In this document: piece after piece, positions 15,698 through 23,491 of the stretch
Numbering within the stretch: position 1 is the first letter of the stretch
How the letters are laid out: the number at the start of each line of letters is the position of its first letter
Assembly (NCBI GenBank): GCA_046049215.1
Contig: JBJOER010000086.1
Span: 1-29,673 of the forward strand
Direction of reading: 5' to 3'
From: JAJTFW01 sp046049215
GTDB taxonomy: Bacteria > Bacteroidota > Bacteroidia > AKYH767-A > OLB10
Length of the DNA stretch: 29,673 nucleotides
Position numbers and translations under genes: made by a program
Notes under the pieces: generated by a model
Seen by the model: only the letters and a program-made list of their open reading frames with translations
The model's database searches: none
Told to the model about the DNA's origin: nothing

Positions 15698-17221
15698 TTA
15701 ATGTTTGAAGTGTCGGGTGCCGGTCACTGCCATAGCACATCCGAGTTCATCTGCTTTTTCGATGGAATCGCTATCGCGGACCGAGCCTCCGGGCTGAACG
15801 ATGCACTTGATTCCTGCACTGGAGGAAATCTCTACGCAATCCGGGAATGGAAAAAAGGCATCCGATGCCATTACGGCTCCCTCCAGGTTGAACCCGAAGT
15901 GCCGCGCCTTGGCAATGGCCTGTTGCAAGGCGTCTACACGTGAGGTCTGCCCGGTCCCACTGCCCAGCAACTGTCCATTTTTGGCGAGGACGATGGCGTT
16001 GCTTTTGCTGTGCTTGACAATCTTATTTGCGAAAATCAGATCGCGCGTCTCCTCCTCGGTTAAGCCTCGCCTGGTGACGATCCGGAATTCGTGGACTTGC
16101 TCAGTCTTCCGATCGGCATCCTGTTCCAGTATACCGTTTAAGACACTCCGGTACAGACGTGTGGGCGTAGGAGTACCGTGCATTTCCAAGAGGATCCGGT
16201 TCTTTTTGCTTTTGAGCTGCTCCAGGGCAGCTGGTTCGTATCCGGGGGAGATCAATACTTCAAAAAATAAGCGGTCCATGGCTTCTGCAACAACTTTGGA
16301 GATAACGCGGTTGCTGATCAGGACGCCTCCGAAAGCCGAAACGGGATCACCAGCCAGGGCCTTTTCCCAGGCTTCGATCAGGCTATCCGAAGTCGCAAGT
16401 CCGCAGGCATTGTTATGCTTGATGATAGCAATGGATGGATCGTCGAATTCGGCGATCAGGTTGCAGGCAGCGTCGATATCCAGGAGATTGTTGTAACTGA
16501 GTTCCTTACCGTGAAGCTGCCGGAGGATTTCATCCAGTCGCCCATGAAATACTGCTTGCTGGTGGGGGTTTTCACCGTACCGAAGGGAGGTGATGGGACC
16601 ATCGGAAACGACCTGAATGGCGTCGTCCAGAGTTCCCCTATCCATCCAGTTGGCGATCTGTCGGTCGTAGGTGCTGCTGATTTGGAATGCTCGTGTGGCC
16701 AGTTGCTTGCGGTTCTCCAGACTGCTGGAACCGTTTTGTTCATCCAGGATACGCTGCAATTCACCATAATGATCACGCGAGGGGATGATGACCACGTCAG
16801 CATGGTTTTTCGCCGCAGCCCGGATGAGGCTGATTCCTCCGATGTCTATTTTTTCAATGATGGCATGGTGATCTCCTCCTAGGCGGACAGTATCGGTGAA
16901 TGGGTAGAGGTCCACCACTACCAGGTCGATGGGTGGTAGGCTGTGCTGTTCCATCTCTGCCAGATGTACTGCATCTTCCCGCTTATGCAGAATTCCTCCG
17001 AAAACGGCCGGATGCAGTGTTTTTACGCGTCCGCCGAGGATAGACGGGAACCCGGTGATGTCCTCGACCGCTATGACGGGCAGTTGACGGTTGGCGATAT
17101 AATCGAAAGTTCCACCGGTCGCATACAAGGTGACTCCGAGTCTGACAAGAGAATCCAGTAAGGGGTCCAGTCCATCCTTGTGGTAAACGGAAATCAATGC
17201 AGACTGGATGCGTATGTTCAT
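15698..17221 (-). CDS. purH: Bifunctional AICAR formyltransferase / IMP cyclohydrolase
   Basis: The ATG at 17221 gives 507 residues. An in-frame TTG at 17236 would add only five residues and lies at the predicted transcript start. The N-terminal cyclohydrolase domain has LYATGGTFDYI and GGRVKTLHPAVFGGIL. The transformylase domain has LRYGENPHQ, GKELSYNNLLDIDAA, IKHNNACGLA with the catalytic Lys-His pair, QTSRVDALQQA, and the terminal VTGTRHFKH. It carries out the last two steps of de novo purine synthesis. The motif reads KHNNACG rather than the more familiar KHxNPCG. A separate transcription unit is suggested by the promoter box upstream. Confidence 0.96.
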   Translation of the reverse strand: MNIRIQSALISVYHKDGLDPLLDSLVRLGVTLYATGGTFDYIANRQLPVIAVEDITGFPSILGGRVKTLHPAVFGGILHKREDAVHLAEMEQHSLPPIDLVVVDLYPFTDTVRLGGDHHAIIEKIDIGGISLIRAAAKNHADVVIIPSRDHYGELQRILDEQNGSSSLENRKQLATRAFQISSTYDRQIANWMDRGTLDDAIQVVSDGPITSLRYGENPHQQAVFHGRLDEILRQLHGKELSYNNLLDIDAACNLIAEFDDPSIAIIKHNNACGLATSDSLIEAWEKALAGDPVSAFGGVLISNRVISKVVAEAMDRLFFEVLISPGYEPAALEQLKSKKNRILLEMHGTPTPTRLYRSVLNGILEQDADRKTEQVHEFRIVTRRGLTEEETRDLIFANKIVKHSKSNAIVLAKNGQLLGSGTGQTSRVDALQQAIAKARHFGFNLEGAVMASDAFFPFPDCVEISSSAGIKCIVQPGGSVRDSDSIEKADELGCAMAVTGTRHFKH

Positions 17222-17241
17222 GGTATTGCGGTTCAATGGCG

Positions 17242-17249
17242 CAAAAGTA
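17242..17249 (-). promoter_or_regulatory. Predicted -7 promoter box of purH
   Basis: The minus strand reads TACTTTTG here, an exact match to the Bacteroidota consensus TAnnTTTG. Transcription would begin a few bases downstream, leaving a leader of about 15-18 nt before the purH ATG at 17221. No clear -33 TTG is found at 17-20 bp upstream. Three copies of the palindrome CAATTG lie further upstream and could bind an activator. Confidence 0.5.
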
Positions 17250-17362
17250 CGTTCCGGTGTGGATTAACCTGCGTTTGAACGACAATTGACTTTCAATTGA
17301 TGATAAGACAGTAGCTCCAATTGCCGGGCTCAACACCAGATAGACTTAATCCGGTGCATACT

Positions 17363-17396
17363 AAAAAAACAAAGCCCCGTGGATTTCGGGGCTTTG
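17363..17396 (-). terminator. Rho-independent terminator after the DUF5689 gene
   Basis: Two 10-base arms (17370-17379 and 17387-17396, CAAAGCCCCG and CGGGGCTTTG) form a perfect GC-rich hairpin with a 7-nt loop. On the minus strand the hairpin is followed directly by seven T residues (plus-strand A tract 17363-17369). The hairpin starts 21 bp beyond the stop codon of the DUF5689 lipoprotein gene, so it ends the receptor operon before purH transcription begins. Confidence 0.92.
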
Positions 17397-17417
17397 GATT
17401 AACAATTCGTCAGAGTT

Positions 17418-18920
17418 TTATTGAACATCCGCCGCGTTGCGCAGAAGTAGTTGTGCATTCGTGTTGGGAGGTGTGATGTTTCCGCCATAATCGCTGAGGA
17501 TCCCCGTGATACTCACTGTTCCTGTCGGTACAGCGGTTCCGGAGAAAGTAGCAGCACTGGCTGTGTAAAGAGTCATCACACCGGTAGGGTCGGTGATCTG
17601 TACTGAGCCTGAATAAGTGGCTCCTCCTGTAATGGTGGCGTTGTTGATTTTTAAAAGGGAACCTTCCCAGGAATCGGTCGACGACATGTTCGAAAGGATG
17701 TCAGCAACAGTGGCGATGCGCGGACTCACAGATTTGCCAGTAGCCAGTACCGTGGCGTTTGCCAATGGAACATTGGGTGTGTTAACACCGATCTGAAGTA
17801 AGCCGCTGAATTCCCCCATCTCTAAACCGGCAACCAATACACTAACCGAATCACCCAAGTTAAGGGTATGGCTAGCTGTAAACCGCACACAAATTCCAGC
17901 GGTTTCGTCCTGAATGAAGACGTTCTTGCTGTTCAGGTTTGCTCCGTTCCTGTCACTGATTACCACACCTGATATGAAGTAGTTCCCGTTGATGGCTACC
18001 GTGCTTCCGGAAAAGATCGACCGGATGGAGCTGATGGTCGCACGGGTCAGCGGACCTGAAAAGTCATTACAGCGAACATTGGTGTTCATGTTCACGTCTG
18101 TGGTGTCGCGGATGACCAATTGAGGTGTGCTGCCAAAACGTGTGAAAATACCTTTAATGATTCCTTTGGAACTTGGCGTTAGGGCGTTGGCGAAATTGCA
18201 GTACCCACTCGTTCTGACTACAATGGATCCTCCAATACAACTATTTACGGTCCGGTTGATCGATTGCAGCAAGACGGCATCTGCATAGGGTTTGGACGTA
18301 TCAGCATCATCGAATTCACAGGTATCAATAATTTCAATGAATCGGTTCTCGAAGGAGTCGATTTGCGCCAAGTCGGCCATGGTGACCAGCTTAGGTTGTG
18401 GGTTCAAGCCTGTGACACCCCCTATAAGGAAATCATTGACCAGTGATAGAGGAATGGGCTCGACGGATGCAGGGGTGCTGGATGAATCAACCCAACCGCC
18501 GAGTTGCAATAAATCTCCGTAATCACCGAGGTACAGTCCTTTCAGCTTGACAAACACACGTCGGCCGACTGGGTATTCGACAAAGAAATTGGTCATGTCG
18601 ATCCGGATAGAAATTCCGGCAGTCTCATCCTCGACCACAATCGTTTTGTAAAAGTTGCCTGTTTTGTCATCAGCAGTAACAACACCCCGGATAATCCAGT
18701 CCTCGGTAATCGGGATGATTTTGTTTTGGTTGACAATCTGGTACCTGAAAGAATCCTTCAAGGCCTTAATGGTAATGTTGGCTGTCAGGTTTGGATCCGC
18801 TCCGCTCAGTGGTGGCTCGTCGAAATCCTCTTTGCGGCAGGAAGAAGTGAAGATGCTGCTGATCAAAGCTATCAGAGCCAGAATCAGAATGCTTTTACGG
18901 GGAGAGATGATGTTATTCAT
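17418..18920 (-). CDS. DUF5689 lipoprotein with duplicated OB-like domain
   Basis: This 500-residue protein starts with a lipoprotein signal peptide and the putative lipidated Cys28 (FTSSC). The residues after it, R-K-E-D-F-D-E, resemble the Bacteroidota lipoprotein export signal X-K-(D/E)2, which predicts display on the cell surface. A beta-rich DUF5689-type unit spans about 45-280. A second copy spans about 290-500: WIIRGVVTADD (75) aligns with YFISGVVISDR (314), VVEDETAGISIRI with FIQDETAGICVRF, and LQLGG with LQIGV. It is encoded 20 bp after a TonB-dependent receptor, so it probably acts as its partner. Ligand binding is inferred, not shown. The gene ends at a strong terminator. Confidence 0.85.
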   Translation of the reverse strand: MNNIISPRKSILILALIALISSIFTSSCRKEDFDEPPLSGADPNLTANITIKALKDSFRYQIVNQNKIIPITEDWIIRGVVTADDKTGNFYKTIVVEDETAGISIRIDMTNFFVEYPVGRRVFVKLKGLYLGDYGDLLQLGGWVDSSSTPASVEPIPLSLVNDFLIGGVTGLNPQPKLVTMADLAQIDSFENRFIEIIDTCEFDDADTSKPYADAVLLQSINRTVNSCIGGSIVVRTSGYCNFANALTPSSKGIIKGIFTRFGSTPQLVIRDTTDVNMNTNVRCNDFSGPLTRATISSIRSIFSGSTVAINGNYFISGVVISDRNGANLNSKNVFIQDETAGICVRFTASHTLNLGDSVSVLVAGLEMGEFSGLLQIGVNTPNVPLANATVLATGKSVSPRIATVADILSNMSSTDSWEGSLLKINNATITGGATYSGSVQITDPTGVMTLYTASAATFSGTAVPTGTVSITGILSDYGGNITPPNTNAQLLLRNAADVQ

Positions 18921-18940
18921 GGTGATGTTTTACGAAGGAA

Positions 18941-21712
18941 TCAGTTGAAGCGGACTATGATGGAAGCGAAGTACGTGCGTCCGAATCCGTAGTAGTACCT
19001 CGGCGGGAATTTGTTTGGGTTTTTGTCTGTATAGTCGAAACGGAGTTGCTCGAATCCGGTGAGCATCAGATTTTGGTTGTTCAGCAGGTTGGATACACCA
19101 AGGTTGAACACCAGGAAGGTGTTGCGGCGGAAGCCTTCCACGAGATCACTCATTCTCCATGATTTTGTTCCGAAAAAGTCCAATGTGAACTGGCCGTCGG
19201 ACTTCTGTTGGTCGATGATGGACTCTCGTACTGGTCCTTCTTCCAATAATTCAACGCCGGCTACAGTCCTGCGAGCGGGGTTGAAGTCGATATAGTTGTT
19301 GCCGAAGTAGTTGGCATTGAGGTTAACTGTCCAGAATTTAGGCGATCGGTAGGTGATACCGATAGTCATGGCCTGCTGGGGACCATTGGCTACATAAAAG
19401 TTTTTGGAGTAAATCGTTTCGTTGGAGGCAAGCACTTGGGCACTGTTGTCCTGAGTGACTTCGGCAATCATGCGGTCTGTATAATAATACTCGCCGATTG
19501 ATGCAGCAAAGATCCCGCTGAATCCTTGACCGAGGTTTACATCAGCACCGAACTCGAGTCCGATGTGACGGCGGTCCAGGTTGCTGAGTGAATAATTGAC
19601 CAAGGTGCGGTAATCCTCATGCCAGAAACTAATGGTATTGTAACCGTCATTGAACTGGGTGTAGAAAAGCGTGGTGCGGATCTTGACGCGCGGAGCACGG
19701 AGAAGATAACCACCTTCGAAGGAGGTGATTTTTTCGGTGGTCAGGTCAGGGATGGCATCATTGCGTGTACGGGGAGAAACGTATACGTTCTCAAATAGAG
19801 GTGCTCGTGTTTCGTAGGCGCCGTTCAGAAAGAAATAGTTGCGGCCATTGAGTTTGTAGGTGGCACCGCCTTTGATTCCGAAGGTGTTGAAATCCTCCTT
19901 TTTTGAATCACCTTCTGAGGAATTTGCAAAGAGCCCGTTTCGGTAATCACCTGTACGGTAGAATGTGGTGGATGCCAGGTGGAATGCGGCGAAAAAGTCA
20001 AAACGGTCGAACTTGAATTGACCTTGGGCCCAGCCCATGGTTTTGTTCACCGTTGATTTGTAGCTGTAACCGAAGCGGTCTCCCACCTTCACGATGCGGT
20101 TGGGAGTGTCCAGGTTGTTTTGAACAGCCTCTGCGGAATCCGGGTAAGTCAACTCAGCCCACTGATTCAGGTCGACATAGAAATCACCACCTAACAAGTC
20201 AGCTACACGCTTGTAGTTGTCTGAACGTTGTGATTGGTATACGAAACCCGAATTGACAATGAAATGATCGGAGAAGACCCGGTTGTAATTCAGTGCAACG
20301 CTTAGTCTTTTGCTGTCGGTGACCCGTTCTTCGATGATGTATCGCGACCGCTTTCCGGATACGGTGTTGCCGCTAATGCCGTTGGCATCCTGAATGGTCT
20401 CGAATGAGTTTCTGTTGGCATTGTAAATGCCTTCCCAATCGACTTGCCTGAAATTTTCGTCGGTTGCCCACTTGTAGGCGACCATTTTCTTCAAGGTGGA
20501 GTCATCTACGAAACTGGGTAGACGCCTGTAGTAATCCGGGCGCGGGTCGGGCGCATTGAACCAATCAAAACCGCTCAAGCTATTACTGCCGTATTGGTAT
20601 CCCACAGAAGTTTCCAGCTCCGATTTGGAGTCGATTTTCCATTCGTGGCTGAGGATGGTCAATGGTTGTTGTTGTCTGCCGATGCGTGCGTTACGAACTA
20701 CGCCGTTCTGATATCCCCAGTTCGGGTTATAATAATTAGAACCTACAAGGTCGTAGGCTTCCTGCACGGCAGGGTTGGCCCTTCCGTTGATGGAATTGGC
20801 TCCCATGTGTGTAAGGCTGATGGAATGGGTGGTTCCGATTTTTTTCTCGATGGCGGCAAACCACGACCAACCGTCGGAGAATGTTCCGGGGACATATCCT
20901 TCTTCACCCCAGCGGCGGGAGAGTGAGGCGGCAAATGCCCAACCTCCGGTCAGCAAGCCTGAACCGTAGGAGGCCATGAACCTGTTGTCGTAGGTGCGGT
21001 TGGAGTTGGCGTAACTGAAGGCGAATTGCTTACGCTGCCTTGAAGCCCTCGAATCGATGGAAAAAGATCCGTCTAGGCTGCCGTAGGTCGTATTGCTGGC
21101 ATTTAAACCGTAAGTGAACTCCCTGCTTCGTGTGACGTCGTTCAGACCGGCCCACGTCCCGAACAATGTACGGCTGCTGCTTAAGTCCTCTACCGGAATA
21201 CCGTTCATCAGCGTGATGTTCTCATTGTCATAACCGCGGTTTCGGAAACGGGCTGCACTAAAATTGAATGCTGCTGAAGCGGCGTAAGGGTCACGGCCTG
21301 CAGAGAGGACACCTGCAACGCTTTGCGATGACTGATTGGCAAGGTCATTATCGGTGAGTGTAACTGCCGGCAGATTGTCTGGGCTCAGCAGATTGTTCTC
21401 AGCGGCGACGAGGGTCGTCGTTCCCAGGTCAGTCAAGGGCTTGACGACCGAAAAAGTACGGGAGATGACTTCATATTCCGGAATCATTACACTCATGGTA
21501 TAATTTCCGTAAGGAACATCACGGAATTCAAAGGAACCGTCATCCTGGGTGAATGCGCTGAGTACGGTCTCTCCTTTCATTTCCACCTTGATGCCCGACG
21601 AGCGGGCCCGGGTGCCCTCCTCCATGAGCAGGCCTTTAACAACGCTGGTTTGCGACCAGCTGGCCAAAGGGTACATTACACTAAGCAGGACAATGAGTAA
21701 TCGGAAGGTCAT
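18941..21712 (-). CDS. TonB-dependent outer-membrane receptor with carboxypeptidase-regulatory domain
   Basis: This 923-residue protein has a signal peptide (residues 1 to about 20, ending ASWSQ). A carboxypeptidase-regulatory-like beta sandwich follows near 22-100 (VVKGLLMEEGTRA, DDGSFEFRDVPYGNYTMSV). A plug domain lies near 130-230 (RFRNRGYDNENITLMNGIPV), and a long aromatic-rich beta-barrel ends in IIVRFN. It imports a ligand across the outer membrane using TonB energy. It belongs to the receptor group that accompanies DUF5689 proteins and is not of the SusC type, because no SusD gene is present. The DUF5689 lipoprotein follows 20 bp later, and a divergent secreted phosphodiesterase-fold gene faces it. 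The ligand is unknown; phosphodiester or nucleic-acid material is a hypothesis from context. Confidence 0.93.
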   Translation of the reverse strand: MTFRLLIVLLSVMYPLASWSQTSVVKGLLMEEGTRARSSGIKVEMKGETVLSAFTQDDGSFEFRDVPYGNYTMSVMIPEYEVISRTFSVVKPLTDLGTTTLVAAENNLLSPDNLPAVTLTDNDLANQSSQSVAGVLSAGRDPYAASAAFNFSAARFRNRGYDNENITLMNGIPVEDLSSSRTLFGTWAGLNDVTRSREFTYGLNASNTTYGSLDGSFSIDSRASRQRKQFAFSYANSNRTYDNRFMASYGSGLLTGGWAFAASLSRRWGEEGYVPGTFSDGWSWFAAIEKKIGTTHSISLTHMGANSINGRANPAVQEAYDLVGSNYYNPNWGYQNGVVRNARIGRQQQPLTILSHEWKIDSKSELETSVGYQYGSNSLSGFDWFNAPDPRPDYYRRLPSFVDDSTLKKMVAYKWATDENFRQVDWEGIYNANRNSFETIQDANGISGNTVSGKRSRYIIEERVTDSKRLSVALNYNRVFSDHFIVNSGFVYQSQRSDNYKRVADLLGGDFYVDLNQWAELTYPDSAEAVQNNLDTPNRIVKVGDRFGYSYKSTVNKTMGWAQGQFKFDRFDFFAAFHLASTTFYRTGDYRNGLFANSSEGDSKKEDFNTFGIKGGATYKLNGRNYFFLNGAYETRAPLFENVYVSPRTRNDAIPDLTTEKITSFEGGYLLRAPRVKIRTTLFYTQFNDGYNTISFWHEDYRTLVNYSLSNLDRRHIGLEFGADVNLGQGFSGIFAASIGEYYYTDRMIAEVTQDNSAQVLASNETIYSKNFYVANGPQQAMTIGITYRSPKFWTVNLNANYFGNNYIDFNPARRTVAGVELLEEGPVRESIIDQQKSDGQFTLDFFGTKSWRMSDLVEGFRRNTFLVFNLGVSNLLNNQNLMLTGFEQLRFDYTDKNPNKFPPRYYYGFGRTYFASIIVRFN

Positions 21713-21741
21713 GGGATTGGGTTAGGCGGTTAGGCGGGAGG

Positions 21742-21770
21742 CAAATGTAAAGAATTCGATAGCTCTGCAA
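21742..21770 (-). promoter_or_regulatory. Predicted promoter of the TonB receptor operon
   Basis: The minus strand carries TTG (plus 21768-21770), an 18-bp spacer, and TACATTTG (plus 21742-21749). This fits the Bacteroidota -33/-7 pattern in both parts. The transcript would start about 26 nt before the ATG at 21712. The leader contains two adjacent copies of GCCTAACC (plus-strand GGTTAGGC at 21720-21735). Confidence 0.65.
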
Positions 21771-21840
21771 CCTCAATCGTTGGTTTGGTTTGGAAGTGGT
21801 CCACCTCGCTTTTCTTAGCTTTACGGTCGAAATCCGATCC

Positions 21841-22899
21841 ATGAGCATTAAAAAGCGAATATTCTACTCTCAACTCTTTGTTTTACTGCTAATTGCATCA
21901 AAGCCTTCTTTTGCACAGCAAAAGCAATATATGCCCGCTTTGGTCGGGTTCTACAATTTGGAGAACTTGTTTGATACCATCAACCAGCCTGAAGTGAACG
22001 ATGAAGATTTTACCCCGGACGGGGCAAACCTTTACACTCCGGCAGTTTATCTCGACAAGTTGGGCAAACTGGAAGAAGTGATCAGTCAGATCGGAACGGA
22101 TGTATCTCCCGACGGACTGGCAGTCCTGGGGTGTGCTGAAATTGAAAATGAATCGGTGTTACGCGATTTGGCGGCCAAACCCGGACTCAAAAAGCGGAAT
22201 TACCAGGTCGTTCATTTCAACAGCCCCGATGAAAGGGGCGTGGACGTCGGTTTGCTTTACAATCCTCGTTACTTCAAGGTGATCTCATCCGCATCGCTGT
22301 ATGTGCCTTTGAAGGACTCTGATGGCAAACCGCGTTACACCCGAGATATTCTTTATGTCCATGGTCTCCTTCAAGGTGAGTCTTTTCACATTTTCGTGAA
22401 CCATTGGCCATCCCGACGTGGAGGTGAACAGGCTTCGGCACCCGGAAGAGCACTCGCTGCTTCTGTAGCCCGAGCCCATATCGATTCGATTTTCAAAACA
22501 GAACCGGACGCGAAAATCATCCTGATGGGGGATTTGAACGACGATCCCGTTAGTCCTTCGGTAACGAAAGTTCTGGGTGCAAAAACCGATCAATCAAAAG
22601 TCCGTCGTTCCGAGTTGTTCAATCCCTGGAATGCTTACTACAAGGATGGAATCGGCACATTGGCGTACAACGATGCGTGGAATTTATTCGATCAAATAAT
22701 CGTCTCTCAATCTTTCCTGGAGAAAGACCAGAAAGGATTCTTCCTTCAACGTGCGGAAATTTTCAAGCGTGAATTCATGCTTCAAACTTCCGGACGTTAC
22801 AAAGGCTATCCCAAACGCACTTACGATTTTAGTATTTACATGGGGGGGTACTCAGATCACTTTCCAACCTATCTCATTCTATTGAAGGAGAAAAAATAG
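21841..22899 (+). CDS. Secreted endonuclease/exonuclease/phosphatase family enzyme
   Basis: The ATG at 21841 gives 352 residues with a signal peptide (IFYSQLFVLLLIASKPSFAQ). An earlier in-frame ATG at 21790 would bury this signal. Active-site motifs of the DNase I-like fold are present: GFYNLENLFD near 36-45, AEIENE at 99-104, VNHWPSR with His188, GDLND at 230-234, and SDH at 338-340. It should cleave phosphodiester bonds outside the cytoplasm. Nucleic acid is the usual substrate for this GFYNLENLFD group, but phospholipid or other phosphodiesters cannot be excluded. It is divergent to the TonB receptor operon and leads a probable operon with a SixA-like phosphatase 7 bp downstream. A TAGCTTTA sequence at 21816-21823 is a one-mismatch promoter candidate. 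Confidence 0.9.
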   Translation: MSIKKRIFYSQLFVLLLIASKPSFAQQKQYMPALVGFYNLENLFDTINQPEVNDEDFTPDGANLYTPAVYLDKLGKLEEVISQIGTDVSPDGLAVLGCAEIENESVLRDLAAKPGLKKRNYQVVHFNSPDERGVDVGLLYNPRYFKVISSASLYVPLKDSDGKPRYTRDILYVHGLLQGESFHIFVNHWPSRRGGEQASAPGRALAASVARAHIDSIFKTEPDAKIILMGDLNDDPVSPSVTKVLGAKTDQSKVRRSELFNPWNAYYKDGIGTLAYNDAWNLFDQIIVSQSFLEKDQKGFFLQRAEIFKREFMLQTSGRYKGYPKRTYDFSIYMGGYSDHFPTYLILLKEKK

Positions 22900-22906
22900 G
22901 TGAGCT

Positions 22907-23383
22907 ATGGATCTGGTACTTGTACGGCACGCCAAATCGGAGCACGAGGACTATGTGCAGCACGATATGCTGCGTCATCTTTCGGCAAAAGGATACCGTG
23001 AGGCCGGAGAAAAGGCCATCCAGTGGAAGGGCCTGGACATGCGTCCGGGGCTCGTGGTCAGTAGTCCGGCGATCCGGGCCTTTACAACGGCACAGATCTT
23101 CGCTTTGACTTTTGGAATCAGTACCGACAGGATCCGACTTTCGGTCGACATCTACGAGGCGGATGTTTCTGCCTTGATGAAGGTGGTCTCTACTTTGACA
23201 GATGATGAAACAAGGGTGATGATCTTTGGTCACAATCCCGGGCTGACGATGTTGGTCAATCACCTGTGCGGACCTGTTATCAATCATCTTCCCACTGCGG
23301 GACTGGCACACATCAGGCTGGATGTTACATCATGGCGCGAGGTTGTTGGAGGCTCCGGACGATTGTTGAGTTTTTTGGATTGA
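22907..23383 (+). CDS. SixA-like histidine phosphatase
   Basis: This 158-residue protein is a small histidine phosphatase. It has the N-terminal RHG-type motif LVRHAKSE with the phosphorylated His8, VSSPAIRAFTTA near 51-62, and the second catalytic histidine at 109 in FGHNPG. Relatives dephosphorylate phosphohistidine or small phospho-compounds in the cytoplasm. It starts 7 bp after the secreted phosphodiesterase-fold gene, and a Ppx/GppA phosphatase follows 108 bp later. In Bacteroidota this family often neighbours polyphosphate genes. Its substrate here is unknown. Confidence 0.9.
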   Translation: MDLVLVRHAKSEHEDYVQHDMLRHLSAKGYREAGEKAIQWKGLDMRPGLVVSSPAIRAFTTAQIFALTFGISTDRIRLSVDIYEADVSALMKVVSTLTDDETRVMIFGHNPGLTMLVNHLCGPVINHLPTAGLAHIRLDVTSWREVVGGSGRLLSFLD

Positions 23384-23491
23384 TTCTGACATTTGAAAGC
23401 CTCCTTTATCGCCATAAGCGCGAACTTTGTGCCCGGTCAGACTTCTTATTTCTTATGCAGGAAACTCTGATCGGGAAAAAGTTGTATCCAC

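Noticed and set aside
15801..16496. A 231-codon plus-strand open frame opposite purH
   Set aside because: It is antisense to the conserved transformylase domain and shows no domain or signal; it is a composition shadow.
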